Source of the DNA: Rhodococcus qingshengii JCM 15477
GTDB lineage: Bacteria > Actinomycetota > Actinomycetes > Mycobacteriales > Mycobacteriaceae
DNA length: 64,000 nt
Direction of reading: 5' to 3'
NCBI RefSeq assembly: GCF_023221595.1
Contig: NZ_CP096563.1
Location: 372,001 to 436,000, forward strand
The notes beneath the pieces are model-generated. The model was not told where the DNA came from. It ran no database searches and worked only from the letters and a program-made list of their open reading frames with translations. Below are positions 25,230 to 35,404 of the stretch, one piece after another. Both the position numbers and the translations under genes were made by a program. Positions within the stretch are counted from its first letter, which is position 1, and each line of letters begins with the position of its first letter.

Positions 25230-25246
25230 GGTTCACTGAGCGGACC
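25230..25246. promoter_or_regulatory. IclR-box palindrome, site D (before the second iclR gene)
   Basis: GGTTCACTGAGCGGACC matches GGTYYRYWSRGYGRACC exactly. It lies 138 bp before the ATG of the second IclR gene, leaving room for a promoter and leader between them. Confidence 0.72.
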
Positions 25247-25383
25247 GTGTGGCGTGCGTCTCATCGTGTCGTCACCATAGTGTCAGTCTCGAAGCACCTG
25301 CACCTAACGAGGACCCCGACCGATCTCGGTCGTTGTGGCACTCGGTCTCGGCAGGCTGTCACAGATCGTTCAGGAGGACACTC

Positions 25384-26286
25384 ATGGCCGCTCCACAACA
25401 ATCCGTCGGGTTCGGATCCGTACTACCCATCGCGTCGGAAACGACCGCTGCATCGCAGCCTGCAGGTGAACTGTCCTCGGTCCTGGGCAAGGCTCGAATG
25501 ATCTTGGACGCTTTCGACACCGACCACAGTGACCTGTCTCTGACGGAGCTCACCCGGCGCAGTGGGGTCGCGAAAGCGACGGTTCACCGGTTGGCCGGCG
25601 AGCTGGTCGAGTGGGGATTGCTCGAGCGCGCGGGTACCAAGTACCGGCTCGGCCTGCGATTGTTCGAGCTGGGCCAATTGGTGCCGCGTCAGCGGATTCT
25701 GCGCGACGCGGCGCTGCCGTACATGGAGGACCTACTGCTGGCGACGCAGGAGACGGTTCACTTTGCGGTTCGTGACGGCATCGACGTCCTCTACATCGAG
25801 AAGATCATCGGACACCGCGGGCTCAATCAGCAGTCGCGGGTGGCCGGTCGGCTCCCGCTGTACTGCACCGCCACCGGCAAGATCATCCTTGCCTTCTCCC
25901 CGCAATCGGTCTTCGACGAGGTAGTCGAGCAGGGTTTCACCGCCTTGACCAGTCGAACGACGATGTCCGTCAGCGTGCTGCGCCAGCAAACCGAGCGGAT
26001 GCGTAAGGAACAACTCGCGGTGGAGGTCGAGGAGACACGGCTCGGGTACATGAGCGTCGCAGTGCCGGTGTTCAGCGGCCCGCGCACTCTGGCCGGCGCG
26101 TTGTCTGTGACAGCGCCGACGGCTCGCCTCAACGTCAGCCGCATCACCGGGGCCCTGCGCACTGCCGGCGCCGGAATCACCCGAAAACTTCATGCCATGA
26201 AGTGCACACATTCGCCGAGCGACCCGCTGGCTCTGCGCACGATCTGCAGTCCGGTGATGTGTTCGTTCAACGGTTGCGGCAAGTAG
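25384..26286 (+). CDS. IclR family regulator, second copy
   Basis: A 300-residue protein from ATG 25384, which follows CAGGAGG at good spacing. The first 35 residues are an extra polar extension absent from the first copy. The winged helix (about 38-98) and IclR effector domain (105-275) follow. A C-terminal tail has cysteines in MKCTHS and TICSPVMCSFNGC, which might bind metal or be disordered. The recognition helix SGVAKATVHR equals that of the protein at 9694. It is convergent with the CoA-ligase gene and stands in the centre of the island. Confidence 0.92.
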   Translation: MAAPQQSVGFGSVLPIASETTAASQPAGELSSVLGKARMILDAFDTDHSDLSLTELTRRSGVAKATVHRLAGELVEWGLLERAGTKYRLGLRLFELGQLVPRQRILRDAALPYMEDLLLATQETVHFAVRDGIDVLYIEKIIGHRGLNQQSRVAGRLPLYCTATGKIILAFSPQSVFDEVVEQGFTALTSRTTMSVSVLRQQTERMRKEQLAVEVEETRLGYMSVAVPVFSGPRTLAGALSVTAPTARLNVSRITGALRTAGAGITRKLHAMKCTHSPSDPLALRTICSPVMCSFNGCGK

Positions 26287-26297
26287 CGAGGCGCGGT

Positions 26298-27821
26298 CTA
26301 TCGCCGGGCGCGGAACACGCTCTTCTCGCAGTCCCAGGTGTGTGGGCCGACGCCCCTCTCACGTAGCACTGCTTTCTGTACCTTGCCGGTTTCGGTGAGT
26401 GGCAACGTGTCCACGACGTCGATGTACCGGGGAAGTGCAAAGTACGGCAGCTGTTGCTGGGAGAACTCCAGAATCGAAATGGGGTCGAAAGATACTCCGG
26501 GGCGCAGTATTACAGTTGCCATGACGTCGTCCTCGGCCAGATCCGACGGTACCGGGAAGACGGCAACCTGACCGACCGACGGATGCAACGCCAGAACGGT
26601 TTCCACTTCGGCCCCGGAAATATTTTCACCGCGGCGCCGAATCACGTCTTTGATGCGATCGACAAATCGGAACCAGCCGTCTGCTTCCCGAATCACCCTG
26701 TCACCGGTCTGTATCCAACTCTCCGTCGCCGGAATCTCCTCGCCCAGATAGCCCAGTGAACAGGCGCCGGGGATCGTGCTGCGGACCACCAGTTCGCCGG
26801 GCTCCCCGTCTGCGGCCGCAGTACCGTCGTTGACGACTGCGGCGTCGTAGCCACTCATCACCCGCCCCATGTACCCGGCCCGCCGATCTCCCGGAAGTGT
26901 GCCGATCACGAGATTGGTTTCGGTACTTCCGAATCCGTCCACGAGTTCTACACCGAATCTCTGGGCAAACGGTTCGATCAGATGAGCCGGTGTTGCGGGG
27001 GCAAGTGCCACGTGGACGCTGTGCTGTCGGTCTTGCGGCGATGGGTCCGCGTTCATCAACATGGCCACCATCGCACCCAGTAGGTAGTCGACAGTTGCGC
27101 CGATCTCGCGAACTTCGCGCCAATGATTGCGGACCGAAAAGCGTTGTCCCAGGAAAAAAGTAGACCCGGCCCAAAGGGACTGAACAAAGGCATTGAGAGC
27201 ATTGGTGTGAAACAGCGGCAGGCAGTTGTACAGCACATCGTCCCCGGTGAGCCCGAGTGAGGCGCCGACGCCTTTGCCCCACTGCAGGAACTGCGCGTGC
27301 GGGCATCGGACGCCTCGGGGCAGACCGGTGGTGCCGGAGGTGAAGAGTATCGCGGCCAGGTCGAGCGGATCGAGGGTCTCGGGCTCACAGCCCGGATGCG
27401 AACCGGCAGTGGGGACGCACTGTTCACCCATGACCCACACGGTGCCGTCGAATCCGGCTACAGCGCCTGAGTATTCGGGTGAAACCAGGATCCGTTGTAC
27501 ACCAGCCTGTTCGAGTGCGCCGGCAACACTGTCGGCTCGGAGGGCCGTATTGAGTGGGACGACAACCGCACCGATCCACGCGCATCCGAGAACAAGGTCT
27601 GCCAGTTCGATCCTGTTGCCGGACAGTGCCGCCACGCGCTCCCCACGGCCGACACCGTGATTACGGAGATCCGCCCCCATCGACGCTGCACGATCCCGCA
27701 ATTCGCGGTAGGTGACCGTGATCCCGTCGACGACGAGCGCCGGGTGCTCCGGACGCTCCAAAGCTCGCCTCCGGATCAAATCCGGAAGCGAGCGCGGAAT
27801 GGCATGTGCGTCGTGGGGCAT
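26298..27821 (-). CDS. Acyl-CoA ligase / AMP-dependent synthetase
   Basis: A 507-residue adenylate-forming enzyme. The P-loop LFTSGTTGLPRG (near residue 165), the GFGSTE motif, the hinge RGENISGAEVE and the C-terminal lysine (TETGKVQK) are present, so it should activate a carboxylic acid to its CoA thioester via an acyl-adenylate. It is the last gene of the leftward unit enoyl-CoA hydratase, binding protein, CaiB transferase, oxidoreductase, ligase, with a 15-bp gap to the gene before it. The acid is unknown; an aromatic or ring-cleavage acid fits the setting. Confidence 0.9.
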   Translation of the reverse strand: MPHDAHAIPRSLPDLIRRRALERPEHPALVVDGITVTYRELRDRAASMGADLRNHGVGRGERVAALSGNRIELADLVLGCAWIGAVVVPLNTALRADSVAGALEQAGVQRILVSPEYSGAVAGFDGTVWVMGEQCVPTAGSHPGCEPETLDPLDLAAILFTSGTTGLPRGVRCPHAQFLQWGKGVGASLGLTGDDVLYNCLPLFHTNALNAFVQSLWAGSTFFLGQRFSVRNHWREVREIGATVDYLLGAMVAMLMNADPSPQDRQHSVHVALAPATPAHLIEPFAQRFGVELVDGFGSTETNLVIGTLPGDRRAGYMGRVMSGYDAAVVNDGTAAADGEPGELVVRSTIPGACSLGYLGEEIPATESWIQTGDRVIREADGWFRFVDRIKDVIRRRGENISGAEVETVLALHPSVGQVAVFPVPSDLAEDDVMATVILRPGVSFDPISILEFSQQQLPYFALPRYIDVVDTLPLTETGKVQKAVLRERGVGPHTWDCEKSVFRARR

Positions 27822-27836
27822 GGGTAATTGTATCCC

Positions 27837-28784
27837 TCAGGGTACGACGACGGCCCGGCCGGCAACCTTGCCCTCACCCATCAACTGCAGTGCCGTTGCG
27901 ATGTCATCCAGCGGAAACTCCTGCACTGCAACGGAAATCTTGCCTTCGATGAGCAGCCGGATCATTTCAGGTGCCAGTTCGGCTTGCCGGGCAGTCTTGC
28001 GAATCATGTTGACGGGCAGGATCCGGACATCGCTGAGCAACCAGTTCGGCAAGTCCAGGGTGAGGCTCTTACCCAAGGTATATCCGATCAGGGCAGCCCG
28101 GCCACCGGGGACAACACTCGCCAGAAGGTGCGGCAAGCCGTCGCCGCCAAGCGTGTCGATCACGGCGTCGACGGAAGGCTCGGATCCCACCACTCCGGCA
28201 AGTTCGTCGCCTTGCCCGACGACGGGACGCACACCCTCCGGAAGCAAGGCAGCCTGATCTTCGCGCGGTACAACACCGATTACCTCGGACGCTCCGGCAA
28301 GCAGAGCGAACTGTGCTGCCATCGATCCGACAGCGCCGGATGCTCCGGCGACAACAACTCGTTCGCCGGGAGCGACGGCTGCAATGTCGTTGACGGCAAC
28401 ATAGCCGGTTGTGCTGGGCAGGAAGAAGGTTGCGGCGACGGCCGGCGACAGTGCGGGATCAAAGGGTGTGAACGCCTTGTCTGCCGCTACCAGATACTCA
28501 GCCCAGCAACCGTTCTTGAACAGTCCGACTCCGCCGCCTCGGACCAGAAGGCGGGTGCCAGGCTCATAGGTGTCGGATTCGATTACCGTCGCCGCTCCGT
28601 CTGTTCCACCGATATGTGGCAGGTTCGGCTTGACTCCGAAGTTTCCGCTCGCGACGGTGATGTCGAGATGGCCGAGCGCGGCAGCGTCGATGCGCACGAG
28701 CGTCTGACCGGATTCACGTGTGGGAATGTCGATGTCGTCGATGACCGGTGAAGTGCCGAACTGATGGAGTCGGGCCGCGCGCAT
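27837..28784 (-). CDS. NADPH:quinone oxidoreductase-type medium-chain dehydrogenase
   Basis: A 315-residue MDR protein. It has a GroES-like N-terminal domain and a Rossmann domain with VVVAGASGAVGSMAAQ near residue 143. The zinc-binding cysteines of alcohol dehydrogenases are absent, which fits the quinone oxidoreductase or enoyl reductase branch. It would reduce an activated double bond or quinone with NADPH. It lies 50 bp after the CaiB gene and 15 bp before the ligase gene. Confidence 0.88.
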   Translation of the reverse strand: MRAARLHQFGTSPVIDDIDIPTRESGQTLVRIDAAALGHLDITVASGNFGVKPNLPHIGGTDGAATVIESDTYEPGTRLLVRGGGVGLFKNGCWAEYLVAADKAFTPFDPALSPAVAATFFLPSTTGYVAVNDIAAVAPGERVVVAGASGAVGSMAAQFALLAGASEVIGVVPREDQAALLPEGVRPVVGQGDELAGVVGSEPSVDAVIDTLGGDGLPHLLASVVPGGRAALIGYTLGKSLTLDLPNWLLSDVRILPVNMIRKTARQAELAPEMIRLLIEGKISVAVQEFPLDDIATALQLMGEGKVAGRAVVVP

Positions 28785-28834
28785 TGTGTCTCCTAGTAGC
28801 GATCTGTGAATGGATGTACTGAATATGAGTGAGG

Positions 28835-31174
28835 TCAGGACAGGATCGACTGGTCGCGAAGTCCGGCGATCAGTTCGTCGCTGTATCCGAGCACCGACTC
28901 GAGGACGTCGTCGGTGTCCGCGCCCAGCACCGGCGCAGCGCGTCGGATCGAGCCGGGTTCGGAGTTCCGGCGAACGGGGATGCCTTCGTGGAGGAATGTT
29001 CCGGCGAGGGGATGTTCCTGTGCCGAATAGAAACTGCGTGCCCGAAGATGTGGATCGCTCTCGACCAGGTCGCGTCCGTCCTGGACGGTGCCGGCCGCGA
29101 TACCCGCCGATTGCAAGCGTTCCATGACGGTTTCGGGTGACAGAGTCCTGGTCCAGTCGGCGATGGCGTCGTCGATACGTTCGTGATCGGCTTGGCGGCT
29201 TTCTGCACTCGCGAAGTCAGGATTGCCGATCCATTTCTCTGCTTCGATGATGCGGCACAATGCATTCCATTCCGTGGTATCGCGAACGGCAATCGAGCAC
29301 CACCGGTCGCTGCCGAGGCACGGGTACACGCCGTGTGGTGCCAGTTCGTGATGGCTGTTGCCGATCGGATCGGGGGACTGTGACCGGGCGGCTCGGAGAA
29401 CGCTGGTACCCATGTGCGCTGCCATGGCTTCGAGTTGTGACAGGTCTACGTGCTGTCCCCGGCCGGTCCGGTCGCGGTAGTCGAGGGCTGCCAGCATCGC
29501 GACGCCGGCTTGCAGTCCGGCGACGATGTCGCCATGGCCGTAGATGACTCCGACAACGTCATCGGCGTTCCAGCCGGTCAGTGCGGTCAAACCGGTACTT
29601 GCCGAAACGATGTCGGCATACGACACCCAGTCCTTGCGAGGACCGGTGTGACCCATCCCGGACATCGACACGTAGATGATGTCCGGTTTGAGCTCCCGGA
29701 GTTGTTCGTAGCCGAGCCCCATCTTGTCCATGACCGACGAGCTGAAATTCTCGACCACGACGTCGGAGTTCCTGATCAGGTCGCGCAGTACCGAAAGGCC
29801 CTCTGCGGATCGGGTATCGAGTGTGATGCTGCGCTTGTTGCGGTTGACGTCGTTGAAGTACCCGCTGGTGTTCGGATTGTCGTGCGGTCCTCGCGAGAGA
29901 TGCATGAAAGGTGCAAAGCGAGTCGGGTCCGGGCGTCCGATCGATTCGACCTTGATGACATCGGCACCGTGGTCGGCAAGGATTCTGGTGCCGTACGGGC
30001 CCGCCAACACCCACGTGAGATCCAGGACGCGGACACCTTCGAGGCTGGGCGTGCTGCCACCGCTGAACTCGTGGGTTTCGTTCACTGCCACAGGCGAGGT
30101 GGCCTTCAAGAGTTCCTGATGCTGGCCCAACCGGGCAGCCTCGAGCGTTCCGATGCGCCGGCCTTCGGGGAAAGCGAAGCCGAACCCGAGATCGCGGTAG
30201 GTACCGTGATCTCCGGTCACGTCGGTGAAGAAGTCCCGGTCGTTGAGTTGCGGGTTACGCAGCAGTTCTTCGGGCCGGTCGACCGCTGCCCACGGCAACT
30301 TGCGTGACTGCGCGCTGACCGCGAATTCTTCCTTCGGCCACTTCGCGATGAAGGCGGACAGAACGTCGAAAATGTGTTCCTGATGCGTCTTTCGGTAGAC
30401 CGCGTCGGACCACTCCGGTTGATCGAGATCGTCCTGAGCATCGTTGTCGATCAGCCAGGCCAGCATGCCGTCCCACATGCGGGGGCTACCGCCGAGGCCG
30501 CCACCGACATAACCGTCGGCGGCCTGGAACAGTCCGTGCGGAACGAGCGGATGTACCCGGCCCGGACGCGGTGGTACGCGGTCCTCGTGAATGTAGGCAA
30601 GAGTGCCCGCTTCCAGCGCGGCGGCAACACATTCCTGAGCGCTGATCTCCAGCAACGGGTTGTGGCCCTTGGATTGCGAACGCAGTCCGAGAAGCACGCC
30701 GATTGCGGCATTGATTCCGGCGAGCTGCTCAGCCTGGAGTTCGGGGAGCAGCAGTGGAGGGTGCTCGGGATCGCCGACCTGGGCCATCATCCCGCCGAGT
30801 GCCGCGACGGTCAGATTTGTTGCCTTCCAGTCACTTCGCGGTCCGGTTGTGCCGAAGGGTGTCACTCGTACGTGAACGAGAGATCCTCGGTTGTCGCGTA
30901 GAGCGCCGGTCGCGCTGCCGTCGAGCAGGACGTCGGCACTGCGCAGCAGTGCTTCGAAAGCGAGGCGATCGTTGCTGTCGTCGATATCGAGGACAACGGA
31001 CTTCTTGCCCGCATGCCAATGCAAGTACGAATCACCCTGGGACTCGGTGCGACTGGGGTCACCGGTGGGTGGTTCTACCAGAATGACCTCGAAACCCAGC
31101 CCGACCAGGATGCGCCCGGCGAATCGCGCAAACGGACTGGAAATCTCTACGACCCGTACCGGGGGATGCACCAC
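28835..31174 (-). CDS. CaiB/BaiF-type CoA transferase, two-domain fusion
   Basis: A 779-residue protein made of two family III CoA-transferase domains joined head to tail (about 1-365 and 380-779). The first is more divergent. The second has typical features: VLDLTWVLAGPYGTRILADHGADVIKVE at its start, NRNKRSITLD and the GMGHTGP loop. Family III enzymes are about 400 residues and form interlocked dimers, so the fusion encodes a built-in pair. It would move CoA between acids without ATP. The start is a GTG pair after CGGAG. It complements the CoA ligase two genes downstream. Confidence 0.9.
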   Translation of the reverse strand: MVHPPVRVVEISSPFARFAGRILVGLGFEVILVEPPTGDPSRTESQGDSYLHWHAGKKSVVLDIDDSNDRLAFEALLRSADVLLDGSATGALRDNRGSLVHVRVTPFGTTGPRSDWKATNLTVAALGGMMAQVGDPEHPPLLLPELQAEQLAGINAAIGVLLGLRSQSKGHNPLLEISAQECVAAALEAGTLAYIHEDRVPPRPGRVHPLVPHGLFQAADGYVGGGLGGSPRMWDGMLAWLIDNDAQDDLDQPEWSDAVYRKTHQEHIFDVLSAFIAKWPKEEFAVSAQSRKLPWAAVDRPEELLRNPQLNDRDFFTDVTGDHGTYRDLGFGFAFPEGRRIGTLEAARLGQHQELLKATSPVAVNETHEFSGGSTPSLEGVRVLDLTWVLAGPYGTRILADHGADVIKVESIGRPDPTRFAPFMHLSRGPHDNPNTSGYFNDVNRNKRSITLDTRSAEGLSVLRDLIRNSDVVVENFSSSVMDKMGLGYEQLRELKPDIIYVSMSGMGHTGPRKDWVSYADIVSASTGLTALTGWNADDVVGVIYGHGDIVAGLQAGVAMLAALDYRDRTGRGQHVDLSQLEAMAAHMGTSVLRAARSQSPDPIGNSHHELAPHGVYPCLGSDRWCSIAVRDTTEWNALCRIIEAEKWIGNPDFASAESRQADHERIDDAIADWTRTLSPETVMERLQSAGIAAGTVQDGRDLVESDPHLRARSFYSAQEHPLAGTFLHEGIPVRRNSEPGSIRRAAPVLGADTDDVLESVLGYSDELIAGLRDQSILS

Positions 31175-31237
31175 AACTACTCCGTTTCAATCGAAAGATA
31201 TCGCCGAACCGACTGGTGTCGAACGTAGTTCTGCGGG

Positions 31238-31274
31238 CCGGTGGGCGACATGATTTCGGTCTGCCCACCGGACC
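31238..31274. promoter_or_regulatory. Hairpin and weak IclR-box-like site H between the binding protein and CaiB genes
   Basis: CCGGTGGGC (31238-31246) and GCCCACCGG (31263-31271) form a perfect 9-bp inverted repeat with a 16-base loop and no U-run. The overlapping GGTCTGCCCACCGGACC at 31258-31274 resembles the IclR box but breaks it in the centre. It may be an internal promoter site or an mRNA hairpin. Confidence 0.4.
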
Positions 31275-31290
31275 CGTTCTCACTCTCCGC

Positions 31291-32262
31291 TCAGGCGGCG
31301 TTCTGCTCGAACCATCCCGCGAGGAGGACAGCGGACGGATCGATGTCCGCGGAGATCTTGCCCTGCTCGCGGAAGAATGCAACAAGTTCGTTTGCGCGCT
31401 CCACGTCGTCCTCGGTGAATCCGCGTCCACCGAAATCGATTTGGGTCACCCGGTCTGCGGCCTCGGCCGGGTCCATCTGGATAGACGCGGCAATTGCGGT
31501 TGCAGCCCGATCCGGATCCGAGTTCACGATTGCCGACGCTTCCGAGATCACCTTGAACACCTTGCCTGCGGTTTCTTCGTTCGCGGACAACCAGTTGTCC
31601 GAAGCGATGATCCATTGGGCGTACTTGGCGCCGAAGTCGCCGGTCGTGGCAACAACGCGCCCGCCGGTATTGACACTCTGCGTCACCCAGGGGTCGAAGG
31701 ACAGGAAGCCGTCGATGTCACCGCGCGCCAGCAAAGCAGGCTGTTCGGGCGGGCTTGTGCTCACGAGTGTGACCGTCGTGGGGTCGATGCCGAGACTGGC
31801 CAGGTAGTGGTTCGTGAAGTAGAGGCCGATGCCGGGGAAGACGCCCATGGTCTTGATCGACTTCGGCTCGACGCCATTCCTCAGTACAACCTGGAAGTAT
31901 CGGTCGGATTCCTGAAATACGCCCAGCGCCCGCAGGCTCGGATTGGCGGCCATGACGGACAGTGCCGTCGAGTCGGCATTGCCGGAGAGTTCCGAAGTTC
32001 CGGCTACGACGTTCTGGGCGCCCGCCGCCCCGCCTTCCGTCTGGATGACCTGGACGTCGAGGCCGGCGGCCTCGAACATGCCCTCGTGGTCGGCCAGGAA
32101 AATCGGGGCGTACGACGGGTCTACACCCACCGCGATCCGTACCAGGCCACCACTTTCCGCGGAGTTGTCGGTAGCGGGCCGGGTGCATCCGCTGACCGCG
32201 ATCGTCAGGGCGGCGAGAGAAGCGACTGCGCCCACCCATTTCTTCTGAAATTTGTTGAGCAT
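31291..32262 (-). CDS. ABC importer substrate-binding lipoprotein, paralogue of the one at 19432
   Basis: A 323-residue lipoprotein with signal peptide and lipobox VSGC (C26). The mature start (RIAVGVDPSYAPIFLADHEGMFEAAGLDV) closely follows that of the protein at 19432. No permease or ATPase gene lies beside it, so it probably delivers a second ligand to the 20.4-22.1 kb transporter. It lies 26 bp after the enoyl-CoA hydratase gene in the leftward unit. Confidence 0.88.
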   Translation of the reverse strand: MLNKFQKKWVGAVASLAALTIAVSGCTRPATDNSAESGGLVRIAVGVDPSYAPIFLADHEGMFEAAGLDVQVIQTEGGAAGAQNVVAGTSELSGNADSTALSVMAANPSLRALGVFQESDRYFQVVLRNGVEPKSIKTMGVFPGIGLYFTNHYLASLGIDPTTVTLVSTSPPEQPALLARGDIDGFLSFDPWVTQSVNTGGRVVATTGDFGAKYAQWIIASDNWLSANEETAGKVFKVISEASAIVNSDPDRAATAIAASIQMDPAEAADRVTQIDFGGRGFTEDDVERANELVAFFREQGKISADIDPSAVLLAGWFEQNAA

Positions 32263-32288
32263 GATGGCCTCTCGGTAAATGGGAGCTG

Positions 32289-33080
32289 TCAGCGTCCCGT
32301 GAAGGTGGGGGACCGCTTGTCGAGGAATGACTGAAGTCCCTCAGCAGCGTCGTCCGTCTTGATCAGGTCGAGCACTGCCTCGAATTCGAGATCCAGCGCT
32401 TGATCGAGCGGCAACGACATGCCCTCGTCGACAATGCGTTTGATCATTCCGATGGTGGCAGTGGGTTTCGTCGCGAGTTCGCGTGCGAGGTCAGCGCAAT
32501 GCGCATCGAGGTCGGCGTCCGCAACGACGGTGTCGACCAGGCCGATATCGAGTGCATGCTCGGCGCTGAGGCGCTTGCCTTCGATCATGAGCACTTTGGC
32601 TCGGTGAGCCCCGATGAGGCGTGGAAGTCGCTGGCTGCCACCGGCACCCGGAAAAAGCCCAAGTCCGATCTCGGGGAAGCCGATGGTCGCCGACTGCGCC
32701 ATGATGCGGAAGTCGCAGGCCAACGTCAGTTCTGCTCCGCCGCCGAGTGCGTGCCCGTTGATCTTCGCGACGACAGGTTTGGGAGCCGACTCGAGGATCC
32801 GCTGTACGTCGACCCACGGGCGCATCGCGCGCTGAGTTTCTTCCGTCAGCTCGCGCATCACGGTGATGTCCGCACCGGCGACGAAGAACCGTCCAGTGCC
32901 CGTCACGACAATGACGCGGACGGTCTGGTCCGACGCGAGTACCGGCAGTATCTCCAGAAGCTCGGCGATCATGCTGGGGTTGAATGCGTTGGCTGGAGGT
33001 TTGTCGATAGTCACGGTGGCAATCGAGTCTGTGACGTCGACGGTGACGAAGTTGTAGGTCTGGCCGGTCTGTCTCGTCAA
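32289..33080 (-). CDS. Enoyl-CoA hydratase/isomerase (crotonase family)
   Basis: A 263-residue crotonase starting at TTG 33080, behind AGGAG. Both catalytic glutamates are present, in GGGAEL and FPEIGLG, and the oxyanion loop GAGGSQRL is intact, so it should hydrate a 2-enoyl-CoA. It is the first gene of the leftward CoA operon. An IclR-box-like site lies about 100 bp upstream, in the region shared with the divergent tgt gene. Confidence 0.9.
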   Translation of the reverse strand: MTRQTGQTYNFVTVDVTDSIATVTIDKPPANAFNPSMIAELLEILPVLASDQTVRVIVVTGTGRFFVAGADITVMRELTEETQRAMRPWVDVQRILESAPKPVVAKINGHALGGGAELTLACDFRIMAQSATIGFPEIGLGLFPGAGGSQRLPRLIGAHRAKVLMIEGKRLSAEHALDIGLVDTVVADADLDAHCADLARELATKPTATIGMIKRIVDEGMSLPLDQALDLEFEAVLDLIKTDDAAEGLQSFLDKRSPTFTGR

Positions 33081-33177
33081 GTGAGCTCCTGTCAGCGGGT
33101 TGGCGGGGTAAACCGGTCGAGCCGGGGGATGTGTAGTGGGAAGTATGGTGGGGACCCTCACGCGGCGGTACCGCTCG

Positions 33178-33194
33178 GGTTCGGTCAGTAGACC
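33178..33194. promoter_or_regulatory. IclR-box-like palindrome, site F (before the leftward CoA operon)
   Basis: GGTTCGGTCAGTAGACC keeps the GGT/ACC ends and most of the motif, with two departures from the strict form. It lies 97 bp before the hydratase TTG and marks the right edge of the island. Confidence 0.55.
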
Positions 33195-33209
33195 AATGTC
33201 GGATGCTGA

Positions 33210-35287
<2,078 letters not shown>

Positions 35288-35341
35288 CCAAGCACCACAA
35301 GGCGCTCGGATGCGAGTTGGCGACCGTCCAGTTGCGCAGAA

Positions 35342-35387
35342 CACACCGAAGGCCCTGCGGTTTCACGTGGAACCGCAGGGCCTTCGG
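35342..35387. terminator. Long perfect hairpin, likely bidirectional terminator or mRNA end
   Basis: Arms 35342-35360 and 35369-35387 pair over 19 bp around an 8-base loop that is itself near-palindromic (CACGTG). No U-run follows. The structure lies just upstream of yhhQ and 17 bp beyond the stop of the membrane-protein gene at 35405, on neither gene's usual terminator position except the end of the upstream strand. Confidence 0.5.
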
Positions 35388-35404
35388 TGATGCAAACGAA
35401 CTGA

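Noticed and set aside
9649..33194. The catabolic island as a recent mobile insertion
   Set aside because: No integrase, transposase, flanking repeats or tRNA end lies at its borders, and base composition looks like the neighbours by eye.
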